Source of the DNA: Desulfomicrobium escambiense DSM 10707
GTDB lineage: Bacteria; Desulfobacterota; Desulfovibrionia; Desulfovibrionales; Desulfomicrobiaceae
Direction: 5' to 3'
Length of the DNA stretch: 64,000 nucleotides
Assembly (NCBI RefSeq): GCF_000428825.1
Contig: NZ_AUAR01000017.1
Coordinates: forward strand, 35,356-99,355
Part shown: in pieces, positions 1 through 7,430 of the stretch
How the letters are laid out: every line of letters begins with the position of its first letter
How positions within the stretch are numbered: the first letter of the stretch is position 1
Notes under the pieces: model-generated
The model's database searches: none
What the model was told of the DNA's origin: nothing
What the model saw: the letters and a program-made list of their open reading frames with translations, nothing else
Translations under genes and position numbers: made by a program

Positions 1-1104
1 CAAAATGCGCCCCACACGGGTGATGCGCGGGTCACAAGCCAACTTGTGGTTCTGATCCCATTCGGCACGCAGAACTGGATCAACTGCCAAGCACTCTGTC
101 AACGCATCGTCAGCATCCTGAACCATGGTCCGAAACTTCCAGATAAGAATGTCCCTGCCGTCCAGCCCGATGCGCTTTTGGCGATAAAAGACTGGGCCGG
201 AGGAATCTTGCTTGATCCAGATGGCTATCGCCAAAGACAGCAATAAAATGAGCGGCAGAAAAAAGAAAATCAACCCGAGCTCCATACATCGCTTTACCCA
301 CTGCCTGCGCGGATCAAGAAGCTTCTGGTGAACCTCAAGACCTAAAATTCCGCCTAAATCAAAGGCTGAAATCCACAGCGAAGACGCGCCGAAGAAATCG
401 GGGATCAAAATCAAGCGGCGAAACTCGGATGCCGGCCCTTCCAATATTTCCACGAGACGCGCAGGTGATACGCCAGGCATGGCAACGATGGCGACTGCGT
501 CCCGGTATCCTCTGGTCAAATTCCCTGCGGATTGGAGCCCCCCTTCGACCGGCACGCCTTGGATGAGGGTCCCGATTTTGCGTGGATCGTCGTCAAAAAA
601 TGCAACTGGCCGTAGCCCGAGGCGATGCTCACGAGCCAAGGCTTTGCACACTTCCCGCCCGGTTTTACCCGCACCCAATATCACGACGGGATGCCCCCAC
701 CAATCCATGGCATGGGCCTTACGACGCAACAAAGAGCGAAACAGTGGAAGCACCAGAAGGGCTCCTAACCAAGCCATGAGAAAAATGCCCCGCGAGTAAA
801 GCTCTCCCTGTTTCGAAAGAAACACCGCACCGGACATGGCAAGAAATATGACAGAAGTGGACTGCGATAATTTTTTGAGTTCTTCAGGGGGGCTGAGCAG
901 AATTCCAGGATATAAACCGACAAGAGCATTGGACACAAGAAACAACCCCAGACACGGAACAAGGTGCCAATAAAGGAGAAGCCCAAACTGTCCACCAAAA
1001 GCATAACGGACCCAAACACTCAGGCACCAGACCAGCAGCAGCCCTGCGAAGTCCGAAACGGCAAATATACCGGCCATGGCAAGAGAATTGATTTTTCTTT
1101 TCAT
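1..1104 (-). CDS. WbaP-like undecaprenyl-phosphate sugar phosphotransferase, 3' end beyond window
   Basis: This frame is open from ATG at 1104 to base 1 without a stop, giving 368 residues of a protein whose family usually has about 470. The N-terminal part is hydrophobic (several membrane segments). A Rossmann-like nucleotide-binding part with GAGKTGREV follows, then a membrane re-entry segment and the start of the bacterial sugar transferase domain (SSGPVFYRQKRIG, WKFRTMV, DPRITRVGRIL at the edge). Enzymes of this type move a sugar-1-phosphate onto undecaprenyl phosphate in the inner membrane and so start a repeat unit. The ATG overlaps the stop of the upstream glycosyltransferase (ATGA). 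The catalytic Asp-Glu region lies outside the window, so the sugar specificity cannot be judged. Confidence 0.85.
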   Translation of the reverse strand, partial: MKRKINSLAMAGIFAVSDFAGLLLVWCLSVWVRYAFGGQFGLLLYWHLVPCLGLFLVSNALVGLYPGILLSPPEELKKLSQSTSVIFLAMSGAVFLSKQGELYSRGIFLMAWLGALLVLPLFRSLLRRKAHAMDWWGHPVVILGAGKTGREVCKALAREHRLGLRPVAFFDDDPRKIGTLIQGVPVEGGLQSAGNLTRGYRDAVAIVAMPGVSPARLVEILEGPASEFRRLILIPDFFGASSLWISAFDLGGILGLEVHQKLLDPRRQWVKRCMELGLIFFFLPLILLLSLAIAIWIKQDSSGPVFYRQKRIGLDGRDILIWKFRTMVQDADDALTECLAVDPVLRAEWDQNHKLACDPRITRVGRIL

Positions 1105-2042
1105 CGAAGGTCAGCCATCTTGCGAGACGGATTCGTTTGCCAAAATCCTACGTGCATACTGAGGTGTTTTTTTATACGCAAGGGAATGAATTTTTCCAAT
1201 TTGCCAAGAGTAAAGCCTGCAAATTTTGCGCATGTCTGTCCAATCGCATGAAAAAAAGCATACATCTCACCTTGCTTAAGCATGTGGGCAAGCAGTTCTC
1301 GAGTATATGCAGCGCCGCGTCCGTTGGTAGCCAGACCTGGAAGGTCAAAATGTCTGGAAAAAAAGACACCAATGTCGAAATATCGTTGAAATGTCTGCAG
1401 CAAAGAATAGTCATGCGAGTGATAAACCCTCGCATCTGCGGTATATACGACCGCGTGCTCTGCCTCCAAAAGCTTCGCGCACATGAGCATGTCTTCATTC
1501 ATGATCACATCATCAGCAAACATGCCCACATCCATGAATACATCTTTCCTTATTGCCGAAGACACGTTGGAAAAAAAATAGGCCCCTAGACCCATAGACT
1601 CATTGCTTGCACGCGTCCGTAGCTGGCTCACAGGTGGGTAGTTAAAATCTCTCGCAAACTTCTCGCCCGCGGAAGCGTTCGGATATGCCACCTGCCGCGC
1701 ATAGCTTGCTACTGCCTTACCCGACAGGATCGGATCAAGCAAATGTTGCAGGAAAAAAGAATCCACCGGCAATGCATCCTGAGTCATGAAAACGAGGATA
1801 TCACCTTGTGCATGAAGAGAGGCTAGGTTACGTGTGCCGCCATGGTTGAAATTGCACCGGTGAATTGGCAAAACCGTACAACCCAAGTCATGCGCTAGTT
1901 GAGCTGTACCGTCGGTTGATTCCGAATCAACAACGATAATTTCTTGAGGAACAGTAATTTGATTGCGCAAGGATGTGATGAGTGGTTTAAGCACCCTCGT
2001 CGCATTCAAACTAGGTATGATGACAGAAATATTTATGGACAT
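1101..2042 (-). CDS. GT2 glycosyltransferase, rhamnosyltransferase-like
   Basis: A 313-residue GT-A type glycosyltransferase. The N-terminus has the GT2 strand and loop VIIPSLNA, then VVDSESTDGT (37-46), the family mark FNHGGTRN (65-72) and an acidic TQDA (87-90) in place of DxD. The NHGGTRN motif is common in bacterial rhamnosyltransferases, which fits the rmlBCA genes at 16.6-19.2 kb, but the donor is inferred. The gene is 6 bases downstream of another GT2 gene and overlaps the WbaP-like gene by 4 bases, so all three are probably cotranscribed. Confidence 0.85.
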   Translation of the reverse strand: MSINISVIIPSLNATRVLKPLITSLRNQITVPQEIIVVDSESTDGTAQLAHDLGCTVLPIHRCNFNHGGTRNLASLHAQGDILVFMTQDALPVDSFFLQHLLDPILSGKAVASYARQVAYPNASAGEKFARDFNYPPVSQLRTRASNESMGLGAYFFSNVSSAIRKDVFMDVGMFADDVIMNEDMLMCAKLLEAEHAVVYTADARVYHSHDYSLLQTFQRYFDIGVFFSRHFDLPGLATNGRGAAYTRELLAHMLKQGEMYAFFHAIGQTCAKFAGFTLGKLEKFIPLRIKKHLSMHVGFWQTNPSRKMADLR

Positions 2043-2048
2043 AATACT

Positions 2049-2963
2049 TTAAATGTAAAGCAAGAGGCCGATATTTCTTAACAGATCTTGCTTCCAAAAC
2101 CCATATTTATAAAGCGATAATAACCTCTGAGCATAAGATTTTTCATGGATTTTCGCATAAATATCTGCCAGCTTAAGAGCGTCCACCATATCTTGTCTCG
2201 TGTTGAAACACTCGCAAAATGCCTGCGCCTGTCGTTGGGCTGCGCACAAAGAACTTTGAGGATTCGTATTATTCAATCTTTTTATGGCACCTTTCAAATC
2301 GCTGCGGACAGCTCCTAGTTGATTTGCATCGTGCTGCCTGTAACGAACCAACGGACGTGATACGAACCCAATTTTTCCAACAGCTGATGCCACAAGCGCG
2401 AGCCACCAATCATGCATAACTGCAGCTTGGGGCACAGGAAAAGCCAAATCTTTAAGCGCCTTGTTGATAAGCATTGCACACCCGGTGACATTATTTTGCA
2501 CAAGAAGACGACGAAAACTCTGAACATGAGGATTAAGACGTTGATACTTCCATAGAGAGGCATCAACAAGGCGTAGATGTGAATCACAAACGGATAAATC
2601 ACTATGGATGAGAATAGGCATATCAGAGCCATACTGCTTCTCCATCCGGACCATGAGTTCCATTTGGACGGCAAGCTTGTCAGACTCCCAGATGTCATCT
2701 TGATCTGCAAAGGCCACGTAAGCAGCGTCGGTTGTTTGTGCGAGAATGTTGAAATTTTCTAATATCCCGACGTTTCCCAAACGATCACTCAAGAGAAGCA
2801 ATTGATCTGCACGAGAGGCGAGAATTCGCGGAGTATTATCGCTAGAACCATCATCACGGGCAATGATTATTGGAGAAAGTGTCTGAGACAAAACTGAATC
2901 AAGAAGACCGCCCAAGTACAGAGAACCATTATAAGTCGCCAAAAGCAACGCCATTTGAGACAT
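2049..2963 (-). CDS. GT2 glycosyltransferase
   Basis: A 304-residue GT2 protein with ALLLATYNG at the N-terminus, RDDGSSDNT near residue 36 and the acidic cluster FADQDDIW near residue 85, typical of cytoplasmic GT2 enzymes that extend a lipid-linked sugar chain. Members with this pattern are often annotated as rhamnosyltransferases (RfbF-like). The linkage and donor cannot be read from the sequence. The ribosome site is weak. An ATG three codons further in (2954) is an alternative start. It follows a 111-base AT-rich gap, so it could begin a transcript with the two genes after it. Confidence 0.8.
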   Translation of the reverse strand: MSQMALLLATYNGSLYLGGLLDSVLSQTLSPIIIARDDGSSDNTPRILASRADQLLLLSDRLGNVGILENFNILAQTTDAAYVAFADQDDIWESDKLAVQMELMVRMEKQYGSDMPILIHSDLSVCDSHLRLVDASLWKYQRLNPHVQSFRRLLVQNNVTGCAMLINKALKDLAFPVPQAAVMHDWWLALVASAVGKIGFVSRPLVRYRQHDANQLGAVRSDLKGAIKRLNNTNPQSSLCAAQRQAQAFCECFNTRQDMVDALKLADIYAKIHEKSYAQRLLSLYKYGFWKQDLLRNIGLLLYI

Positions 2964-3074
2964 AAGCTGACAACCAAATTATAATATAAAAGTAATATTA
3001 AAACAAAAAAATTACAATATTAATTTTCCATAGAAATATTATATTTTTGTTAACTCCATACATAAGCTAACACT

Positions 3075-3932
3075 TTATTTTTTTTTATATATAGAATATA
3101 TTATATCACTAGGAAATAATTTAAGAAAAGGCAACATCACTACGATAATACAATATAATGCACAACTCGTTACAAAATTATAACTCCCAACATATGAAAT
3201 ACGCGTAAAAAGACCTTTAAAACGAAGACTTGGAAGGGATCCACGACAGATTTCTGCAAATCCGAAACGACTGACAATACGGTTCAAATTATCCGAATTA
3301 AAATAATGTATGTGCGGAGAAGGCATATCCCTCTGCCATAGCCGATCAAAATACAATTTAAATCCCATTCGATGAAGAAATTTAGCAACACGGTAAAATA
3401 TTCCCCGACTACTAGGCAAGTTAAGCAGGAGCAGCCCGCCCGTATTTAATCGATCATGACAAGCAGCAAGTACCATTTTTATATCTGACACATGCTCAAT
3501 AACGTCATTGAAAACAATGATGTTAAATTTTTCATCCTCGAAAAGCGCTTCAGGAAAATAGCCAAATCGAATTGACCTTCCTTGAGATTTTGCGGCAGCA
3601 AAAACTCGCTCATCTGGCTCCACACCCATTACGTCAAAATCACGACTTGCGGCATCAAGAAACCAACCATGACCAGCGCCAACATCCAGCAGGCGAGCAC
3701 GTTTATTTGCCTGTAGCTCTTTAAGCTTATTAACCAAAGCTCTAAAATTTCTCTGCCTAAGTTCGCACAATGCCTTCTCTCTTAAAATCTCATCAACACG
3801 CTTATGCGCCTCAATACTGTTTATTGCTGGCTTGAAACGAGACTTTTCATATTTACAATTTTTACACAATAGGTGATACGATGCCTGACCGGCACTTATT
3901 AACTCACCACAAACTGGGCACATATTATTCAC
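3075..3932 (-). CDS. Zinc-ribbon class I SAM-dependent methyltransferase
   Basis: A 285-residue protein. Four N-terminal cysteines in two CxxC pairs (C5/C8, C23/C26) suggest a small zinc site. LLDVGAGHGW (81-90) is the SAM-binding motif I, and FNDVIEHV (141-148) matches motif II/post II of the Methyltransf_11/23 group. The C-terminus has a hydrophobic stretch. Proteins of this form are frequent in O-antigen and capsule loci, where they may methylate a sugar or modify a nucleotide sugar. The actual acceptor is unknown. It is AT-rich compared with the GC-rich genes of the right half. Confidence 0.8.
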   Translation of the reverse strand: MNNMCPVCGELISAGQASYHLLCKNCKYEKSRFKPAINSIEAHKRVDEILREKALCELRQRNFRALVNKLKELQANKRARLLDVGAGHGWFLDAASRDFDVMGVEPDERVFAAAKSQGRSIRFGYFPEALFEDEKFNIIVFNDVIEHVSDIKMVLAACHDRLNTGGLLLLNLPSSRGIFYRVAKFLHRMGFKLYFDRLWQRDMPSPHIHYFNSDNLNRIVSRFGFAEICRGSLPSLRFKGLFTRISYVGSYNFVTSCALYCIIVVMLPFLKLFPSDIIYSIYKKK

Positions 3933-3945
3933 ACAAAGACCCCTT

Positions 3946-4293
3946 TTACTTCAAAGATGAAATCAAAACACCAACTAATATTAATGATGCACCAACAAAA
4001 GTATTCCAATATATTTTTTCACCAATTATAAAATGACCTAACAAAGGCACAAAAATGAACGCCAATGCCGCATATGGATAAGCGATGCGCAATGGAATCT
4101 GCTTAAGTACAAAAAGCCACATCCCTGTTGCAAAAAAATATACAAGCAGAGCAACTAGCAAATTAATATTAAACAGACTTAAAATACCCGCAAGTGAGAA
4201 ATTAATTTTTTCTGCTGCGAGTTTAAATAATATTTGCCCTAGAGACAATGATAGCACAGTAAAGAGTATCAATATTGTTTGCGACAAATTCAT
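3946..4293 (-). CDS. Small four-helix membrane protein, SMR/EamA type (ArnE-like)
   Basis: A 115-residue protein of four predicted transmembrane helices with the SMR/EamA pattern (GQILFKLAA, PLRIAYPYAALAFIFVPLLG). In the Arn and related systems, small proteins of this kind are thought to flip an undecaprenyl-phosphate sugar across the inner membrane. The gene lies 2 bases after a GtrB/DPM1-like transferase that would make such a lipid, so a flippase role is the best reading. This is inference. A generic EamA-family exporter fragment is the alternative. Confidence 0.7.
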   Translation of the reverse strand: MNLSQTILILFTVLSLSLGQILFKLAAEKINFSLAGILSLFNINLLVALLVYFFATGMWLFVLKQIPLRIAYPYAALAFIFVPLLGHFIIGEKIYWNTFVGASLILVGVLISSLK

Positions 4294-4295
4294 TT

Positions 4296-5318
4296 TTATT
4301 TTCCCTTCAACATACAGTCATCATCCATCTTGTGGCACAATGCGCGAACCTGCAGACTTCGGGAAATAGGACGCGTTGGGACGGACGATATGTCATGCCC
4401 TAAAAATGCAAGGATAAATTGTATCCCCATCAGGACGGGCAAAGCAGCCAGCATCACAGTCCCTGACGAAGTAACTGAGTTAGCACTCGCCGAATTAATC
4501 CAGTGATAACCTCCAAATATAGCTCCAAAAGTTAAGAGAACAAGCCCAATCGGTAATTCAATTGAAGCCAACGAAAGGTCACGAAGGTAATAATTATAAA
4601 ACAAGCGCTTTAAGAAATTTTTAAGATGCTTAACCATGAATTCAGCAGCAATTTTTGAAATTTTTAACCCACTAACTTCGTCGGCATATTTAGCTACCAT
4701 GGGAACATCAAGTACAACGGCACGAAGTGTATTCAGCCTGAACAACATATCTGTTTCAAAAAAGTAACGTTTACTGATTTTACTAAAAGGGAGATGTTTG
4801 GCAACATCAGCATGAATCGCAGTATAACCATTTGTTGGATCAAATAAATTCCAATAACCAGACGAAAGCTTTGTCATAAATGAAAGTATGGCATTTCCAA
4901 ACAGGCGGATTTTCGGCATCGACTTGACAGATTCCAGATTAAAAAACCTATTCCCCTTAGTATAGTCAGCTTCTTTTTCAATTATGGGCAGAACGAATTC
5001 AGCAATAAGCGATGGGTCCATCTGTCCGTCGCCGTCAATTTTAACTATGACTTCCATACGCTCATCGATAGCTGCTTGATATCCAGTCATCACGGCTGCG
5101 CCAACACCTCGATTGCGATCGTGGCGTATTACTACAACACGCTCATCATGAGTATTCTCTTTTAAGAAACTACCGGAGCCATATGGACAACAATCATCAA
5201 CTACGTAAATACGAAATACCTCAGGACCGATCGCAGCTACAACATCAAGAATATGCTTCCTGACATTATAACAAGGGATTACTACTGCAATTTTTGGTTT
5301 TTCGTTAACTATCATCAT
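4296..5318 (-). CDS. GtrB/DPM1-like polyprenyl-phosphate glycosyltransferase
   Basis: A 340-residue GT2 enzyme: N-terminal VVIPCYNV, DDCCPYGSG (41-49), the metal-binding DGDGQMDP (95-102), and two C-terminal transmembrane helices (about 250-272 and 288-308). This is the layout of dolichol- or undecaprenyl-phosphate hexosyltransferases such as GtrB and DPM synthase, which load one sugar onto the lipid phosphate on the cytoplasmic face. It is followed after 2 bases by the small SMR-type protein. Upstream of it lie insertion-sequence remains, which separate it from the GT-C-like gene at 7431-9524. Confidence 0.82.
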   Translation of the reverse strand: MMIVNEKPKIAVVIPCYNVRKHILDVVAAIGPEVFRIYVVDDCCPYGSGSFLKENTHDERVVVIRHDRNRGVGAAVMTGYQAAIDERMEVIVKIDGDGQMDPSLIAEFVLPIIEKEADYTKGNRFFNLESVKSMPKIRLFGNAILSFMTKLSSGYWNLFDPTNGYTAIHADVAKHLPFSKISKRYFFETDMLFRLNTLRAVVLDVPMVAKYADEVSGLKISKIAAEFMVKHLKNFLKRLFYNYYLRDLSLASIELPIGLVLLTFGAIFGGYHWINSASANSVTSSGTVMLAALPVLMGIQFILAFLGHDISSVPTRPISRSLQVRALCHKMDDDCMLKGK

Positions 5319-5754
5319 TCACACCGTTATATTAGATGCCTTGCAAAACAGGTTCATGTTTTAAAATAAAGCAAAATTTTATCAAAAATGATGTATTTTA
5401 TATAACCAGCGTACCGTAAAAAAGCATTTTTTTGGCCGAAATCACTCCAAGGTCTCCAACGATGCAACCCAATAAAAGGGCCATCAGCGCAACTTTCTCT
5501 GCCCAGACTTGATCGATTAGCTCGATCCTTGAAACATCCTTCGGGGGTTGACCAAGGCCACCTCGGCAAATTTTCGAGGTTAGCTTTCGGCCGCGCTATG
5601 CTGCAACCTGTCGCCCAACCAAGCCCGTCCGATTGATGGTTAGCCTTCTCATCTTAGAGCAACTTGAAAACTGAACTATGCACGCGTCGTCGAGATCTGG
5701 GTCCAAAGCCACTACTCCCAAGCCTTCTGCGGTCAGCAGCGGTTCACTTGGGAA

Positions 5755-5798
5755 TGTAAACCTCCCCAAGTTAGTGCCATCCAAAAGTAGAGACTTCC
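5755..5798 (+). repeat. Left terminal inverted repeat of the IS3 element
   Basis: It starts TGTAAACCTCCCC and contains GCCATCCAAAAGTAGAGA. The reverse complement of the other end starts TGTAGCCTTCCC and contains GCCATTGAAAAATAGAGA. The two ends match at most positions with a few substitutions. The orfB stop codon (5771-5773) lies inside this repeat. Confidence 0.85.
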
Positions 5799-6577
5799 TT
5801 GGGTGAATTTTTCATGAGGAACTCTGCCGGGGTCAAATCGCCAAGAGACTCGTGGGGCCGCTCCTCGTTGTACTGCCTCAGCCAATTCTCCGTAATTTCT
5901 TTCACTTCCGTGAGGGACTTGAACAGGTAGAAGTCTAGGACCTCTTCCCTGTAGGTCTTGTTGAACCGTTCAATGTACGAATTCTGTGTTGGCTTGCCTG
6001 GCTGGATGAACTCCAATGCCACGCCGTTCTTCTCAGCCCAGTCGGCCAGCAGCACGGAAATCAGCTCCGGCCCATTGTCCATTCTCAAAGGAAGCCCGCG
6101 CCAAGCCACTATCCGATCCAAAACCCGCAATACCCTTGCCGCTGGCAGATTCGTGTCGACTTCGATCGCCAAACACTCACGGCTGAAGTCGTCCAGCACG
6201 TTGAAAGTCCTAAACCTTTGACCGCTGGCCAGTGCGTCATGCATGAAGTCAATGGACCAGCAGACATTCGCGCACGGCGGAACCGCCAGTGGTTGCGGGT
6301 TTCGCGAGGGCAGGCGTTTTTTCCCTTTACGCCGGAGATTCATCTTCAAAAGACAATATACCCGATAGACGCGTTTATGGTTCCAGCGAAAACCGTGTCT
6401 GCGCAATACTGCGAACAGCTTGCCGAAACCGTAACGAGGATACCGGTCGGCCAGTCCCAGAAGCGCTTCAATGATCGGCGAATCATCTCTCGGTTTGGGC
6501 TCATACCGGTACACTGTCCGGCTAAGACCCTGCGCAGCGCTTGCCTGCCGTTCACTAAGGCCATGCTCACTGTGCAA
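5771..6577 (-). CDS. IS3-family transposase OrfB (DDE integrase domain)
   Basis: OrfB of the IS3 element, 268 residues from a TTG at 6577. It has an HTH_21-type N-terminus (YPRYGFGKLFAVLRRHG, HKRVYRVYCLLKMNLRRKGK) and an rve integrase core with the three acidic residues in WSIDFMHDAL, DNGPELIS and SYIERFNKTYREEV, followed by YNEERPHESLGDLTPAEF. The protein is most likely made as an OrfAB fusion by -1 frameshifting at 6616-6622. The open frame runs upstream of the TTG as ALRPAEKRDLADFLHSEHG, which is conserved in this family. It cuts and joins the element ends. Confidence 0.92.
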   Translation of the reverse strand: MHSEHGLSERQASAAQGLSRTVYRYEPKPRDDSPIIEALLGLADRYPRYGFGKLFAVLRRHGFRWNHKRVYRVYCLLKMNLRRKGKKRLPSRNPQPLAVPPCANVCWSIDFMHDALASGQRFRTFNVLDDFSRECLAIEVDTNLPAARVLRVLDRIVAWRGLPLRMDNGPELISVLLADWAEKNGVALEFIQPGKPTQNSYIERFNKTYREEVLDFYLFKSLTEVKEITENWLRQYNEERPHESLGDLTPAEFLMKNSPKEVSTFGWH

Positions 6578-6609
6578 GAAATCCGCTAAATCGCGCTTCT
6601 CGGCTGGCC

Positions 6610-6876
6610 TCAGAGCTTTTTTGCGATGACGTCCTTCAAGGCCTCGTTTTCGAGGCTGAGATCGGCGAACATGCGCTTGAGCTTGCTGTTCTCTTCTTCA
6701 AGCTCTTTGAGCCTGCGGATATCCGAGGCTTCCATGCCACCGAACTTGGCCTTCCATTGGTAGTAGGTTGCCTGGCTCACGCCGTGTTCACGGCAAATAT
6801 CGGCAACCTTGCGACCGCCATCAGCCTCTTTCAAAATCCGAATGATCTGGCTCTCCGAAAACCGAGATTTCTTCAT
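6610..6876 (-). CDS. IS3-family transposase OrfA (helix-turn-helix)
   Basis: An 88-residue OrfA: an N-terminal helix-turn-helix (SESQIIRILKEADGGRKV, HGVSQATYYQWKAKFGG) followed by a leucine-zipper-like coiled coil (LKELEEENSKLKRMFADL), ending KDVIAKKL. It binds the element's ends and gives the N-terminal half of the OrfAB transposase. OrfB is in the -1 frame relative to it. The ATG at 6876 follows GGAGGG (CGGAGGGCAAG), a good ribosome site. Confidence 0.92.
   Translation of the reverse strand: MKKSRFSESQIIRILKEADGGRKVADICREHGVSQATYYQWKAKFGGMEASDIRRLKELEEENSKLKRMFADLSLENEALKDVIAKKL
6616..6622 (-). promoter_or_regulatory. Programmed -1 ribosomal frameshift site A AAA AAG
   Basis: On the minus strand the last orfA codons are GCA AAA AAG CTC TGA. 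The heptamer A-AAA-AAG is in the correct phase for -1 slippage, and the new frame continues without a stop into OrfB (GCT CTG AGG CCA). A_AAA_AAG is the usual slippery site in IS3-family elements. Confidence 0.85.
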
Positions 6877-6903
6877 CTTGCCCTCCGTGAGGCAATCTTT
6901 ACC

Positions 6904-6948
6904 AGAAATCTCTATTTTTCAATGGCCCGGTTTTACGGGAAGGCTACA
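6904..6948 (-). repeat. Right terminal inverted repeat of the IS3 element
   Basis: Read on the minus strand it starts TGTAGCCTTCCCG and contains GGCCATTGAAAAATAGAGA, pairing with the left end. It lies just upstream of orfA and should also hold the weak promoter usual for IS3 elements, although no clear -35/-10 pair was recognised. Confidence 0.85.
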
Positions 6949-7290
6949 GGAACTGCTGTGCAACCCGTCCGAACTGACCCATTTTCAGCGCCGGATCGGC
7001 GAAGACACGCACGCATAATTTTCGAAGCCCCCATGGCTACTAAGCCAATGACGCGGAAATGTTAGCAGACTTCACCGTGCAGGAAAAGAACATCACCTTC
7101 CCCACGGGCATCAAACTACCAACCAAGATCTTGGTGCGTTGCCGCATCCTGGCCAAGCTAGCAGACGTCAAACCTCGGCGTAGCTACCAGCGCAAGGTCA
7201 AAAATCTGACGTGGATCATTCGCTTCAAGTCCAAAGGCCGCTAACATGGCAAGGCAGAACGGAAGATCAGACGTATGCAAACACACAGAT

Positions 7291-7430
7291 TTGGCCCTAA
7301 GCACAGCCCGTGCAGGTCTGAGCCTGACGTAGCTTTTTTTATGAATTACTACATTTTCCGGTGCAACGGGGTGACTACCTTTACTGAAGTGGGCAACCCG
7401 CCACCGGCCATTTCCTAACCATCCACTCCC
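7291..7430. other. Gap between IS remains and the GT-C-like gene
   Basis: No gene is visible. It starts where recognisable transposase coding similarity ends and runs to the stop of the minus-strand membrane protein. No good intrinsic terminator was seen for that gene. Confidence 0.5.

Larger units (their letters stand above)
5755..6948 (-). mobile_element. IS3-family (IS407-like) insertion sequence with 4-bp target duplication
   Basis: A complete 1,194-bp element. It begins TGTA at 5755 and ends TACA at 6948, is flanked by the direct repeat GGAA (5751-5754 and 6949-6952), and has imperfect inverted ends of about 45 bp. It carries overlapping orfA and orfB with a frameshift signal. The 4-bp duplication and the OrfA sequence fit the IS407 group. 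Its insertion point is inside the older IS5-like transposase relic, so the order of events is clear: IS5-like first, IS3 second. Both genes and ends look intact, so it may be active or only recently silent. Confidence 0.93.
5463..7290 (+). pseudogene. Decayed IS5-like transposase gene, interrupted by an IS3 element
   Basis: Plus-strand remains of an IS5/IS1106-type transposase. The left part (about 5463-5754) reads in changing frames as ATCRPTKPVRLMVSLLILEQ, then after a one-base loss near 5670, NYARVVEIWVQ and AFCGQQRFTWE. The right part (6949-7290) continues as LLCNPSELTHFQRRIGED, changes frame again, then gives LADFTVQEKNITFPTG and RRSYQRKVKN, with stop codons inside. Removing 5755-6948 and one GGAA copy restores the in-frame run FTWELLCNPSELTHF. 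The C-terminal catalytic end is missing. The start is approximate. The gene is dead, and no matching terminal repeats of the old element were found. Confidence 0.8.

Noticed and set aside
5596..5784. Small minus-strand open frame left of the IS3 element
   Set aside because: The opposite strand reads as IS5-like transposase fragments, so this frame is a shadow and also crosses the IS boundary.
7059..7244. Short plus-strand open frame as an independent gene
   Set aside because: It matches only an internal stretch of an IS5-like transposase (TVQEKNITFPTG) and belongs to the relic.
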